64,000 bases of DNA. Source: Saposhnikovia divaricata. Its lineage: Eukaryota; Streptophyta; Magnoliopsida; Apiales; Apiaceae. A model generated the notes under the pieces. That model saw only the letters and a list, made by a program, of their open reading frames with translations, had not been told where the DNA came from and made no database searches. The stretch covers positions 102,980,501-103,044,500 of the forward strand of contig CM071598.1 in NCBI GenBank assembly GCA_036435485.1, written 5' to 3'. Of the stretch, positions 33,225 to 44,614 are shown piece by piece. Position 1 is the first letter of the stretch. Every line of letters starts with the position of its first letter. The position numbers and the translations under genes are program-made.

Positions 33225-34640
33225 TGTTGTGGAATAAAAGCTAGGTTATCGAATTGTATTTAATGCTAGGGTTCGTGAGCTTTGTGTTTTAATGGTTGTT
33301 TTCGTGTTCGAGACTAATCGGTACTCACGGAGTGCCTACGTATCTTGTTATTGAGAATCAAGCCAAAAACGTCGTTCTGAGAATGAGGGGTCAGGCCCTT
33401 ATATAGGCTGCGGGAGCCTTAAATTATGGTAGGATTTGGAGACTTGGTGGGCAAGCCACCTCCTTAAGGAAGGTTCTAGACTCCTTCCTTGTAGGGATCA
33501 GTTTCCATGTTGAATTGGGTGTCTTGGAGGCTACTCCTAATGATATTGTTTCCTTGTTTGACTCTTATTGCTGAGCTGTTTATCTCTTCCAATATTAATT
33601 ACGAATTTAATATTGAGATTAAGGATTTGGGCCCTACTGATGGGCCCCACGTTTGGACCATACTGGGTTTAATTAATGTCACATTAAATGTGTTTTTAGG
33701 GCTTACTTTTAGCCCATATCATTTGCCCCCCAACTTCTAGGAAAACTGATCAGGTTTTCCTTGAAGTTTTAACTGTCTTTTTCGAGACTTGGGTCAGGGT
33801 TTATCGTTGTACACTAGTGTTTCACGAGTATCGTCTTTTGATGTAAAGCATGGAGCGACCGACGTATTTATGACGACATTTTAAATGATGCTAACGGCAC
33901 TAAATGACACTGAACGGTGCTAACTAACTTTAAATGACGTCGGCGCTAAATGGCGGTAATCGGCACTAAACGGCGTTATCCGGTGCTAATTGGCACTAAA
34001 CGGCACTAATCGATGCTAATCGGCACTAATCAGCGCTAACCGATGTTAACCGGTGCTAATCGGCACTAATCGGTGCTAATCGGCACTAAACGATACTAAT
34101 CGGTGCTAATCGGCACTAACGGCACTAACCGTTGATTTCGGCTTCGTACTGATTTTCACATGTCAAGGTTGAAGTTAAGCACCAACTCGAGGACCCGGAC
34201 TGAAAATCAATCTCAGTCGGCTGAAAATCTTGAGGATTCGGACTGAAAATCAGTCTTGCTCAGCTGGAGCAGCAGGGGAGGCCATGGTCGGCTCCTCGTG
34301 GTCGGCTGATGGTGTCTAGAGTTTACGGATGAAAATTACATCCGTAATCATCCTTCGGCAACACCTGGGCCGGAATAATAATTGATGGACCGCCTGGCTC
34401 ACGACCGCTTACACATCCCGGGAATCGTTCGTCAACGATTCCCACACCTGCCAGAGTCCCTTTTTTCTTTTCTTTTCAAAAATCATTTTGATAGAAAATT
34501 CGAGTAGTTGAAGTTCGACCTCAGTCGACCGATAATTCTTGAAAAGTGTACAAGAAGCAAAACCTGACCGGGGGTTTTCAAAAATGTTTTGGGTTCGAAA
34601 GAGTTCGAGTTTGAAAACGATGAAGGTATCTTGGATTAGT
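33225..34640 (-). mobile_element. Tat-lineage fragment C: 3' LTR plus adjoining internal region
   Basis: The LTR (33225-33721, TGTTGTGG to CCATATCA, 497 bp) is related to but diverged and shorter than the Tat B LTRs. It is followed by the same polypurine tract (33722-33736) and the same class of CGGCACTAA/CGGTGCTAAT repeats (33880-34135). Beyond that come GGTCGGCTG-type motifs and sequence I cannot assign. No gag or pol is present and no second LTR is seen, so the right end is truncated at an uncertain point near 34640. Confidence 0.8.
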
Positions 34641-34750
34641 TTTGTCTTTAAAATAATGAACAATAATTAATAAATGATATTTTAATATTTAATATAAACA
34701 ATTAATAAAATAATTATTTAATTAAATTAAGATTTTTAATCCAAGATAGA
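34626..34750. repeat. Short inverted repeat, possible MITE
   Basis: TATCTTGGATTA and TAATCCAAGATA are a perfect 12-bp inverted pair around 100 bp of AT-rich sequence. No target duplication is evident. Confidence 0.35.
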
Positions 34751-37169
34751 TATTTTTGAGTATTTTTAACAACGTAAAAATAATAAATACTTAAGTATAC
34801 GATACTTCCCGAATGGCTCTTCGGGTTTTCGTAATTTAATCATGATACAATAATATACCGCTCCCCGGTCAATAGTATATTGGGACCGCTACGACCTCTA
34901 TTGCTAGAGTCGTTGTCCGAAGGAAACACTTTCATTCTAAGTTCAAGGGTGTACAACACATATGCATAAATCTCAAACTTCAACATAATCTCGTAAAGCA
35001 TAAGCATATAATACATTTGGAAGCTACAAACACAACAGTGAAAATCCTTATATATAAGTTTTGAAAAGTAAACTTGCCTTGGTTAGGGTGGGGTGGTCGA
35101 GCTACGACGTGGAACGAAGATCTATACATAATCAATATTCGTACGTTAGTACATTAACAACACTACTTAATCGTAAGGTTTTAAAGGATGTTAGACCAAC
35201 TTAACGACTCCAAGTTGTGACAACTAACCCTCCTATATGACCATGTCATCACTTTATCACATTCATTCCCCATTCGACCCGAATCCATCCCTCAAACTTG
35301 AAACACAAGTGAGTACTCTTAAAACTACGTTAAACTAAGCTCCTAGGTGATTTTTCACTCGCGCGCACTTCGCTTTAACATTTTTATAAAATTGAAAAAT
35401 ACAAATTTTATTCCAATTCTTTTTGGAAAGCCTTCAAAACTGTATAATCTGACTACCCTCAAATTTTCATAACACTAGCATAATTTTAAGGGGTCCTAAC
35501 TCAGTTCACAAGTGGACAACAAAGTGCAGTCCGAATTCCAGAACCACACTGCACTAATCCGGCCATAACTCAAGATCTACACATCTCCTGGGTATGAACC
35601 TTATATTTATAGAAACTACCTTCAATTATCTTTCCAACCATATAAATTAGGTCCTCGGGTGACAAGATTTAGGGGTTCAAAACCCTCCTACAAAATAGTA
35701 CATGCTCCCAGGAATTTACACAGCACTCATTTTTTCTCAAATATTCAAGAACTCACTTTATACATCACATCTACCATCAAAACCACCAAGACTTATCTCT
35801 ATACCATACATGGGGTTACATACTCTAAGTACAAGCCTTAAAACCATCATAACAAGCACATAACTTCAAGATTTCATCATCTACAACTCAAATCACCAAG
35901 ATTCACTACAAAACCTATAGATCTAACAATATAAACTATAAACAAGTCATGCTAAGGGTTGAGAGAGTTTATACCTTCCTTGATGTGGGTAATATCTTTC
36001 TAAACCTTGTATAATCCTTGTATAGCCTTGGGTAATCTTGGATGATCAAAAGAAATGAAGAAAACAAAGTTAGTAATTCGGAGTTATTAGAATCCGACTG
36101 AAAGATCATGGAAAACGAGGCCCTTACCTAGCTTTTCTGATGGAGGCTTCTAAATGAGAGTTGTAGAGCATCTTCACAGATTTCTAACCATATAAAGAAC
36201 ACGAAATTCCATTGAGTAATGAAGGCGCTAGGCCCGTTTTACTGAGCTGCTGTTCTGCTGGGCAGAATGGGTGTTTTCTTGTGTTTGTTTTGTTTTGTTT
36301 GCTAAATAATGACTAATACATGTATTATATATCTATCTCATTTGGATGCATCTTCTTGTAATGTGTTGTCAACACCTCATTGGCTCACTTGGATATGCTT
36401 ATCCACAACAATTGCAACAAAGTCCTCATCTTTGTTTCTTTCATATTAGTCCCTTGGTTTGTTTCCTTTTCCAACAATTTGATTTTCTTGTTGTCTCGTG
36501 AATAAAATTAATACGTTACAACTTATACTTTGCATATTATTGCTCTAATATGGTACAATACCTCGAATGAATATTAATTCCAACATCCCTTGTTTATTTC
36601 TCTTTATCTCAGAAAACGTTCTCCCGATTTCTCAAGCATTCTCTATTTCTCAATTCTAGGAGTTTATTCTCAATCCTCTTTCTTTCTCGTAATATATCCT
36701 TCCTTGGACTCTTAATATACCATATCCTTTTTCCATGCTTCGTTCGCTCAATCGCTTAATCTCATTGTAAAGTTTCAGCGGTTTCTAGAACGTTTGTTTC
36801 ACTTCCTCAGTGGTTTTCGTTCCAAATTCTCAAATCACTTATAATAAAATTCCAAAATATTAACTCCTCAATTCCTCAAATTAAATATCTCATTTCTTGA
36901 TATTACTGATATATAATTCACTGCTCGGTCAAATATTACACGAAAATAGAATTTGGAATTTCTGAATTCCGATCGCATTTACATACACTTATTTACTCCG
37001 TAGATTACTAGTATAACTTCGGAATATCCACACTACGTCTCGTACATAGGTGGCATGAAAATTTTTCTTAATCCTCAAAATCACTATTCATCCACCAAAT
37101 CACTATTCATTGATGCACTTCATCATAATAGGAAAAGTTTTAATTCTACCGAAATTTTGGGTTCTTACA
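34751..37169 (-). repeat. LTR-like block, probably a diverged Tekay-type LTR
   Basis: On the minus strand it starts TGTAAGAACCCAAAATTTCG exactly where the TNP2 transposase pseudogene breaks off (37170), which looks like an LTR start inside that gene. Its length (about 2.4 kb), CA/CT-rich patches and lack of genes resemble the Tekay-type LTRs elsewhere in the window, but direct matches are weak. I could not find its inner end, primer site or target duplication. Confidence 0.4.
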
Positions 37170-38250
37170 AAATCCGTCAGATGTTACACCTAAACTCACT
37201 TTTCAAATATCTGATGGAAAATCTGGATATTGAGCATCCATTGTCTTCCATGCCTCAGCATCTGCCGGATGTCTTAGTTTCCCGTCATCTTTTCGTCCTA
37301 CTGCATGCCATGTCATAAGTTTCGAAAAATCTTTGCACATAAACATCCTTTGCAGCCTTGATTTTAGCGGGAAATATCTTATCACATTTGTTGGCACCCT
37401 GTGAAACACCTTCTCCACATCATCATCAGTAGCAATCCCTTTTTTTCTCTTGTACAACCCACCTTGAAACACCACAAGTCTGACAAACATCTTTATCTTC
37501 ATTTTACGCCAAATACAACATGCAACTATTTGGGCATGCATGTATTCTTTGATAATCGAGTCCTAAATCTTTAATAATATTTTTCGCGGCATTGAATGAC
37601 ATAGGCAGGTGGGCATTATGAAATGTTTCTATCATTAGTTTCAGCAATTTCCCAAATGAAGACTCACTAATTCCATGAGCACACTTTAAATGATAAAGTG
37701 TGATCAAGAGACTTAGTCGAGAAAAGTTAGTACAACCAGGATATAACGGTTTCTTTCCCTCATTAACATGTCGATAAAACTTTTCAGCCTCTACATTTGG
37801 TCTACCTTCAAACTTCTTACCTATACAGTTAAACATAAAGTCTAAATTATTCCCAAAATCCACCCTCGTTTCATAATCCATGAAGTCATTACTATTTCCT
37901 AATTTCGTTCGTGAAACATCATAAATCCAATTGACATGTAACGGCGATGGACCATTGCAAACCAGATGATTATAGATGACATCTTTGGTATGCCAATTAC
38001 GATCCATACAGTTTTTGCAAGGGCACTTCATTTCATCGCCTAGACAAGAAACGGGGAAGGCATTTTTCAAAAAATCTTTTACTCCTTCCCCATATTCTGC
38101 ACTATATCTGGGAAGTCCTATCCAAATATTACTCTCATCATCCATTACAGCAATATATCCACTGCCTAGTAAAACTAAACTTGTATACGTGGCTAACAGT
38201 TTCGACAAATCACCAATGCCTAGCCTGTAAGGTTTAAATATATTATAATC
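37170..38250 (-). pseudogene. TNP2-type CACTA transposase, N-terminal part, broken
   Basis: The N-terminal part of the frame contains the transposase-associated domain (CPCKNCMDRNWHTKDVIYNH, then WIYDVSR). Next comes the start of the TNP2 transposase domain (FYRHVNEGKKPLYPGC, LSLLITLYHLKCAHGISESS, IIKDLGLDYQRIHACPNSCM). After CMLYLA there is a TAA, then sequence coding the expected Cys pair (CQTCG), then a frameshift near 37460, after which the frame continues as KRKKGIATDDDVEKVFHRVP and DFSKLMTWHAVGRKDDGK. Another stop (TGA in place of an Arg codon) lies at about 37200. The gene then ends at the LTR-like junction at 37170. In CACTA elements this protein carries the DDE-type catalytic domain; the catalytic part is missing here. 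Confidence 0.92.
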
Positions 38251-38686
38251 TTCCATATGAAAAAGGCTTTTGTAACAGAACAATGTAATTGTACTATAAG
38301 TAGTTTAACGCTAGAGTGTAATGAGAAGAACAGATGCACACTTAGAGAGTTAGGAAAAATATATAACAGAATGTAGTTGTGAGTTATGAGTAAAACAATT
38401 ATGGTAGATTAGCCATCATAAATAAGGTAACATAATAGGAGTGGTTACTTTAATAACAAACTTTATGTACAGTTTCACAAACTATGAGTTTACTTTAGTC
38501 CGATTAAAATTCATCACTTGTTCTGAATTTAACATAATATCAAGTTTAGCTAAAACTTGTCAATATAGTTGCTAGTACATTGACAAAATAGGGATGAAAC
38601 AATGAAAAAAATAGACATGAAAACACACATACATTACAGTACTCTCCATGTTTGTCTCTCTCATCGTCTCGCACTATCTCTCTCTT

Positions 38687-38915
38687 TATAACCAAATCCA
38701 AGATAATCAAGCACATAAAACACAAATACAAGTATATAAAACCATAGATTGATTCAAAAAAAACCCTAGATTTAATCACATGCAATAATTATAACCAAAT
38801 CCAAGATAATCAAGCACATAAAACACAAATACAAGTACATAAAACCTTAGATTGATTAAAAAAAACCCCTAGATTTAATCACATGCAATAATTATAACCA
38901 AATCCAAGATAATTA
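38687..38915. repeat. Tandem duplication, about 105 bp, 2.2 copies
   Basis: ATAACCAAATCCAAGATAAT recurs at about 38690, 38791 and 38896, with matching flanks including AAACCCTAGATTTAATCACA. It lies in the leader region of the truncated CACTA. Confidence 0.8.
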
Positions 38916-39156
38916 GAGATTTTTACCTAGAGAGAAATCGTGAGTACAGAGAAGATGTGTAACGAAGATGTTAACTGAAAGCCCCAATTGAAAAAGCCCT
39001 AATTTCAACTGCAAAATGAAAAAGAATGAAACTGTGAGCAAAAGATGCAACACCAGTTTAGCTCTGTTGCAAAAGAGCCAAAATTCCATATCTAATGAAA
39101 CGCTTTCAGTGCAACACTTTGTAAAAGCATTGCGTATGCTCACTTATGGCGTAGTG

Positions 39157-39267
39157 TTTGGATATCCGGTTAAACCGAAATCAGAATAGATTTTTCATAA
39201 TCCAAAAAATCGGATATCCGATTCAAATTTTAAAATTGGACCGGATATTCGGTTTTGCTCACCCCTA
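39157..39267. mobile_element. hAT-like MITE fragment (right part)
   Basis: Ends GGTTTTGCTCACCCCTA, the same terminus as the hAT MITE at 14168-14823, and carries inverted GGATATCCGGTT/ATCGGATATCC motifs. The left part is absent, probably separated by the CACTA insertion to its left. Confidence 0.6.
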
Positions 39268-39867
39268 CCAAGATCTACTTACTTCGATCAATTTATGGGT
39301 TTATTTATTTCTTTAACTTATTTACTTTAACCGATTTATGGATTTATTTATTTTAAAACCTATTTTAATGGTTCTATTTACTTGAAAAAGCTATTTACCT
39401 ATTTCATTATACCATAGTACAAATATATGTAGTCTTATTTTTGTTTTGCGACCATATCTTTGATATTTTTCAATAATTTGGAATACTAAATAGTAAGCTA
39501 TCAGTGCCAATCATTTCTTTACACTTTTTTTTATATCTTTCAATTCTTAACATTTTTAAAGTTTCCAAAAATAGTAAAATTTTATAATATAAAAATTAAC
39601 TACATCCACTACTTTCCTCCATTACATATTGATTATTCCCACCGCTTTAATTATTTTTCTTATTTTCTCTACTATTTTACACATTTTTTAAAACTTTGTG
39701 CTTAATCCAAATGTAAAGAATTGGGTGGGAAGGAGGGATAGTATTAAGGAATATAGATGATTGTACTAATTAAAAATATATAATTTTTTATGAATATTAA
39801 CGCATATTATCTGAATAATCGTTATTAAATATGTAATAATTATGGTTATATTTACACGGAAAATTAA
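39268..39867. other. AT-rich host DNA, nothing recognised
   Basis: Repetitive TTATTTA-type sequence with stops in all frames. Confidence 0.4.
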
Positions 39868-40353
39868 GAAGGGTGTATTCAATCCGAATTTTAAAGAATT
39901 TTTTTGAATTTCTAAAATCCTAGGGTATTCAATTTGGAATTTAAAAAGTCCTTTGAAATCTGGTGGTATTCAATAATGATTTAAAAAAAATCCATTAAAA
40001 TTTGGGTGTATTCGTTTTAGATTTTAAAAAATCCATTAAAATCTGGGTGTATTCGTTTTAGATTTTAAAAAGTCATTCCAAATTTGATGGTATTCAAAAT
40101 TCCATGGATTTTTTTTTATTTGAAAAAATGCTGGATTTTGAAAGATTTGCTAGTATATTTTATATCATTTGAAATCTCATCAAAATCAATGAGATTTTGA
40201 AGAATTTGTTGAGAATTCTAGTTAAATCAACAAGACTCTAGGAGATTTTTCATCAACTCTACCAAAATCAACGTAGAATTGAAATCAACAAAAATCTTCT
40301 AAAATCCATAGACTATTATCAATCCATTAAAATCTAAATTGAATACACCCCTC
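39868..40353. mobile_element. MITE with GGGTGTATTCAAT ends, 486 bp
   Basis: Ends GAAGGGTGTATTCAAT and ATTGAATACACCCCTC are inverted and flanked by TAA on both sides (39865-39867 and 40354-40356), the 3-bp duplication of PIF/Harbinger-type MITEs. Inside, the unit GGTGTATTCGTTTTAGATTTTAAAAA is repeated in tandem (about 40005 and 40045), and the halves can fold back. Confidence 0.75.
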
Positions 40354-40562
40354 TAAATTAAAAAAGTGCATAATGGTTTTGTGATTCAAATTAATGTTAT
40401 ATTTTTATTCTTATACTTTTGTTAAACATGAAATTTTAATTAGTAAGACATTTTATTTATGAATTGAAATGACTAATTTGATCCTATATTATTGTTTTTT
40501 TTGAAAAATGTCTATGATGAGAATAGAACTTCTATATAACAATTAATATATACATCATCATA

Positions 40563-40875
40563 TCTTAAAATATAATATAAGATCCATATAAGACCTCCCT
40601 CTAACACCTTAAGGTTTTAGATGAGTTGGTTACTTAGCATGGTATCAGAGCTCAGGTACGCAGAGGTCCCAGGTTCGACTCTTTGCGACCCCCAATATTC
40701 TCAATATTTAATATGGACACAAAGGCAAGTTATGCTCTAAAGATGAGCGCCCGTGATCCACTCTTCGATCCAAAAATGGGCTTTTGAGTGAGGGAGAGTG
40801 TTAGAATATAATATAAGATCCATATAAGGCCTCCCTCTAACACCATAAGATTTTATATGAGTTGGTTACTTAACA
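40563..40875 (+). mobile_element. TRIM (miniature LTR retrotransposon), 313 bp
   Basis: Two 77-bp terminal direct repeats (40563-40639 and 40799-40875) share GATCCATATAAG, CCTCCCTCTAACACC and ATGAGTTGGTTACTTA. A tRNA-Met primer site TGGTATCAGAGC begins at 40640, directly after the left repeat, and a purine run (GTGAGGGAGAG) precedes the right repeat. The 5-bp duplication TCATA flanks it (40558-40562 and 40876-40880). There is no coding capacity. This is a textbook terminal-repeat retrotransposon in miniature, moved in trans. Confidence 0.93.
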
Positions 40876-40880
40876 TCATA

Positions 40881-41643
40881 TCACTAGATCACATCATTAT
40901 ATGTGTATTTAGTCATACACATAATATGGTGTGTAGCTCATGAAATAATATATAAGAAAAAGGAGTATGAGATTAACATTTCTAAATCAAGGTTCATTTG
41001 AAAATGAATTTCAAAACAGGGTTTAGTAGCACATAGCTTCTTAAAACAAGGTCTTGTTGAGATGAGGTTCATTGAAAGTCAAGTTCATTAAAAATATGAT
41101 TCCTTAAAACATAGTTCGTTAAAACCTGGTTCTTTAAAACAGAGGTTCAGTAAAACTTGGTTTACTGAAACATTGTTTAGTAAGATAGAAATTAAGAAAG
41201 CTTGAGTAAGTAATACTTGAGTTAATAAAACATGATTTGATAACTAGAAGAAGGTTTATCAATTAATAAATATAAAACAGGCATTAAGTTTTAGAAATCG
41301 TATATAAGACTTAAAAGTCCGATTGAGTTAATAGGGTATAAGATGATAAGCACAATAAAGGTCTAAGCTTAAAACAAGGGAACGGATTATAGAATCGAAG
41401 TTCACTGTTAATCTAAAGAAGGGTAGTCAGAGGGTGCATAACAATCAATGTATATCTAAGGATAATTCACAAGATAACTCAGTGGAAGGGTACAACAAAG
41501 TACTGATTACTTGCAAGCTGATTTGAAAGAACATTTGATAATTAACAGAAGTAGATATACTTCACTTGAACAATAAGTGAGGAATAGAAACACTTTCCTC
41601 AATATACGTAGTTCTGTTTCCAACACATCGATTCGTTACTCAC
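40881..41643 (-). repeat. Left part of an old Tekay-like LTR, split by the SIRE element
   Basis: Directly continuous with 55641 once the SIRE element and one copy of CTCAC are removed. Content resembles the inner part of the Tekay LTR at 8300-8800. Its inner end was not located; repeated GGTTC.TT.AAAAC units occur at about 41000-41190. Confidence 0.45.
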
Positions 41644-43157
41644 TGAAAGGCATATGACAAAGCCTATTTGTAGTTCGAGGACTCAACTCAACGTAAGCTT
41701 AGATTGTAATAAGTAAATAACTTTAACTGTCACAGGAATCTCATAAGCTACTATCTGTCAGAAGAAAAACCCTAAAGTCAATCTATAGTTTTGATGTTTT
41801 ACACTGGAAGAAGCTCAGATTGCTGATCAAGCCTCAGTATAGCATCAAAGAAGTGGATTTATTTCTAAGACAGAGATTTCTAGAGTGACAGGTTCAGACA
41901 GAATACAGTGGAGTACAAGAAGGAGAAAGAGATGAGAAGAAAAAATGAATCACATTTTTAATGTGAAAATTAAAGGACAGTCATTGAAGTTAGTCGTTCA
42001 TGAACCAGACCGTGCATGGAACGTCAACAAAATATTCAGTGGTATTCCTTTATTACTTTCAGTGATTCAGAAAAGAATTAAGACAATTCAAGGATATATA
42101 ATTATTCTTCTTTAATTAATTTAAATCAAGTAGTCAATTTAATTAATAAATTAATTCATCAAGAATTAATTCATTAATTAAATTAATTATTAAATTAATC
42201 AAATCTGAATAATTATTATTTAAGTAAGTTTAAATTGAAATGATTATTTATTAATCAGTTTAATTTAAAACTGAAAAAAATGAACTAGCAAGACAATCTC
42301 AGATTGTCTTGCCGATTGTCTTGAAGAAGAAATCAGTAAAGCAAGATTGTCTTGCCGATTGTCTTGGTAATGATTAATTCTAAACAGCTTTAAAAAAGAA
42401 GAATAAAAATCTGATTTGATTGTCTTGACGATTGTCTTGACAGTTCAAATCAGATTGTCTTGATAATGATCAAAAAGAAAAAGCTTCAGACAGAATGATA
42501 ATTATTGATAAAGCAAGACAAAGATCTCAGATTTTGATTGTCTTACCGATTGTCTTGGAAGAACCTGATTGTCTTGCCGATTGTATTGCCTTTTGTCTTG
42601 GCAGTACAAAATTGATTGTCTTAGAAGAACTGATTGTATTGCCTATTGTCTTGACAGTTATAATTGAAGACAAAGAGGCAGTAGACAATATATATGAAGA
42701 CACAGACGACACAAGACAGACAGACAAGTATATTACATTCAACAAAGGCAATTTACTCTCTTCTCTCTCATCAAGAACACAACCTGCAGGAGCAGAAAAA
42801 TTCATAGAAAATCAAGTTCATCTTATTTTTAATATCTAATCCGATAGAACTTGTTTACTTGATACTCTTGTACTATTAGCGAGTTTTTACTCCTAATCTA
42901 TATCTTGATTTTTATTAACAAATCTAGAAAAATTCATGTCGAACTTTCTAATTTGTTTTTATTAACTAGATATAAATTCTGTACTGTATTTGTAACAAAC
43001 CCCTCAAGTTAATATAATTTTTTATTCAACTTGAATTTTATTTCATTTAATTCCGCTCAAATTTGTCAAAATATAAATTAAATTATCCGGACAAATTTCG
43101 ATTAAACAGTATTGTTTGTATTCAACCCCCCCTTCTACAAACATATTGGACCTAACA
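41644..43157 (+). repeat. 5' LTR of the SIRE element
   Basis: 1,514 bp. Contains many copies of GATTGTCTTG (about 42289-42660), including a palindrome CAAGACAATC-TCA-GATTGTCTTG at 42289-42311. A TATA-like ATATATAT at 42688-42695 would place the transcript start near 42720. The apparent 114-codon frame at 42495-42839 is built from the decamer repeats and is not a gene. Confidence 0.93.
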
Positions 43158-43159
43158 AT

Positions 43160-43172
43160 TGGTATCAGAGCC
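43160..43172 (+). other. Primer-binding site (initiator tRNA-Met) of SIRE
   Basis: TGGTATCAGAGCC, two bases after the LTR end ACA. Confidence 0.93.
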
Positions 43173-43255
43173 TATTGATTGATACACAAATCAAGATCCT
43201 CATTTTATTCCGTCAAAAATCTATCTCGAATTTTTAACTCACTTAAAAATTCATC

Positions 43256-44614
43256 ATGTCGTCAAAAAGCATTGTTAAGATTCCCATGTTTAACAAGGAC
43301 AATTATGCAATGTGGAAAAATAAAATGGAGTTGTTTCTTGATGTCGCAAATTCTAAATATTTGGGTGTTCTACAGAACGGACCTATAATTCCACATGAAT
43401 ATGTATCTGAATCTATTGTTGGAGGAATTGTTGTAACACCTGCATCATCTTTTCCAAAGCATGCTGATTCTTTTACTCCTGCTGAAAAAGAGGACGCAGG
43501 ACTAGATAAGAATTTGAGACTTATTCTAATAGATTCCCTGGATGCTGTGATGTACAGTCATGTGATGAATTGTAAAACTGCAAAACACATGTTGGAAACT
43601 ATTGAGACTATCAATGAAGGAACTGATGAAGTCAGGGAAAACAGACTTCAGATTTTAACCTCTGAGTATGAACACTTTAGAGCTAGCCCTAATGAAGGCA
43701 TTCAGGAAGTGTTTGAAAGGTATAACAAAATTATCAACAACTTGCAAGTTCATGGCAAGCAATATACACAGAAGGAGATTAATATGAAGTTTTTGTTGAC
43801 GATGCCCACTCATCTTGAACATAGGATAACAGCCATCAGAGAATCAAGAGATTTGAATAAGATTGCTCTTGAAAGATTATTTGGTGTTCTGAAAACCTAT
43901 GAAATGGAACAAGTACAGCAGAGGGAGGTCTCTGGTAAAGGAAGAATGCCAAGTTCATCTACAGCTCTTGTAGTTGAGGCACCTAAGGAAGTGGAAGCTA
44001 AGGTTGTTTTACCTTACAGCTCAGACAAGGAAAAGACTGAAGTAGAACTTGGTCAGACACCACCTACTCAGAATGGTGGAGACTTTTACTCATTGGAAGA
44101 GCTAGATCAACTGGAAGATGAATCACTGGCATTGATGGTAAGGCAATTTGGCAACTTTAGATTCAGAAGAAATCCAAAGTATAGGTTTAAGTCAAATAAC
44201 AGATTCCAAAGAGGAGGCTCTTCTTCCTCTAGTAACAGGGGAGGATACAAAACTGGATCTGTTGATAGAAGCAAGATTCGTTGCTTCAACTGTAATGAAT
44301 TAGGGCACTTTGCCACTGAATGTCAGAAACCCAAGCAAACTCAAAGAAGAGATTTTGCTGCTGAGAAGAAGAAACCTGGAAAAGCCTATGTTGCGGCTGG
44401 TAAGAGTTGGGATGACACGGACAGCGAAGATGAAGAATATGGAAATCTTGCATTGGTGGCAAATGATGAAGCATCTGATCATCATAACAAACCGGTAATT
44501 GTTACTGACACTGAATTGATTCGTAGTCTATACAATTCCTTAGGTAATGCACAAACTGGATATAATAGGCTAGATCTGCTAAGCACTAAACTTGAAAATG
44601 AAGTGTCAGAATAG
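43256..44614 (+). CDS. SIRE Gag, ends at an in-frame TAG
   Basis: 452 codons from ATG at 43256 (MSSKSIVKIPMFNKDNYAMW). The N-terminal DUF4219/UBN2-type copia Gag region is recognisable (NKDNYAMWKNKMELFLDVAN; later YEHFRASPNEGIQEVFERYN). One CCHC zinc knuckle, CFNCNELGHFATEC, lies near residue 341. The first stop, TAG at 44612-44614, is followed in the same frame by further open sequence with TAGs at 44735 and 44975, and then the 44984-45694 frame. The original Gag-Pol therefore probably read on through here. Gag forms the virus-like particle and packages the RNA. Confidence 0.88.
   Translation: MSSKSIVKIPMFNKDNYAMWKNKMELFLDVANSKYLGVLQNGPIIPHEYVSESIVGGIVVTPASSFPKHADSFTPAEKEDAGLDKNLRLILIDSLDAVMYSHVMNCKTAKHMLETIETINEGTDEVRENRLQILTSEYEHFRASPNEGIQEVFERYNKIINNLQVHGKQYTQKEINMKFLLTMPTHLEHRITAIRESRDLNKIALERLFGVLKTYEMEQVQQREVSGKGRMPSSSTALVVEAPKEVEAKVVLPYSSDKEKTEVELGQTPPTQNGGDFYSLEELDQLEDESLALMVRQFGNFRFRRNPKYRFKSNNRFQRGGSSSSSNRGGYKTGSVDRSKIRCFNCNELGHFATECQKPKQTQRRDFAAEKKKPGKAYVAAGKSWDDTDSEDEEYGNLALVANDEASDHHNKPVIVTDTELIRSLYNSLGNAQTGYNRLDLLSTKLENEVSE

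Larger units (their letters stand above)
37170..39156 (-). mobile_element. Truncated CACTA element with transposase gene
   Basis: The right end reads TAGTG at 39152-39156, i.e. CACTACGCCATAAGTGAGCA at the start on the minus strand. It is followed by leader sequence with GTTGCATC/TTGCAA-type short repeats and then the TNP2-type gene. The terminal repeat differs from that of the CACTA at 19474, so this is another family. The 3' half is missing: LTR-like sequence begins at 37169. It may be inserted in a hAT element, since hAT-like sequence follows directly at 39157. Confidence 0.65.

Noticed and set aside
40640..40690. tRNA-derived SINE suspected from GGTTCGACTC beside TGGTATCAGAGC
   Set aside because: The motif is the primer site and interior of a TRIM with two LTRs and a TSD; no A-box/B-box spacing of a polymerase III promoter and no poly-A tail.
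42495..42839. 114-codon frame in the SIRE LTR (again at 54978-55322)
   Set aside because: Its protein is mostly the translation of repeated GATTGTCTTG decamers. It is an artefact of the repeat and is in the LTR, not a gene.
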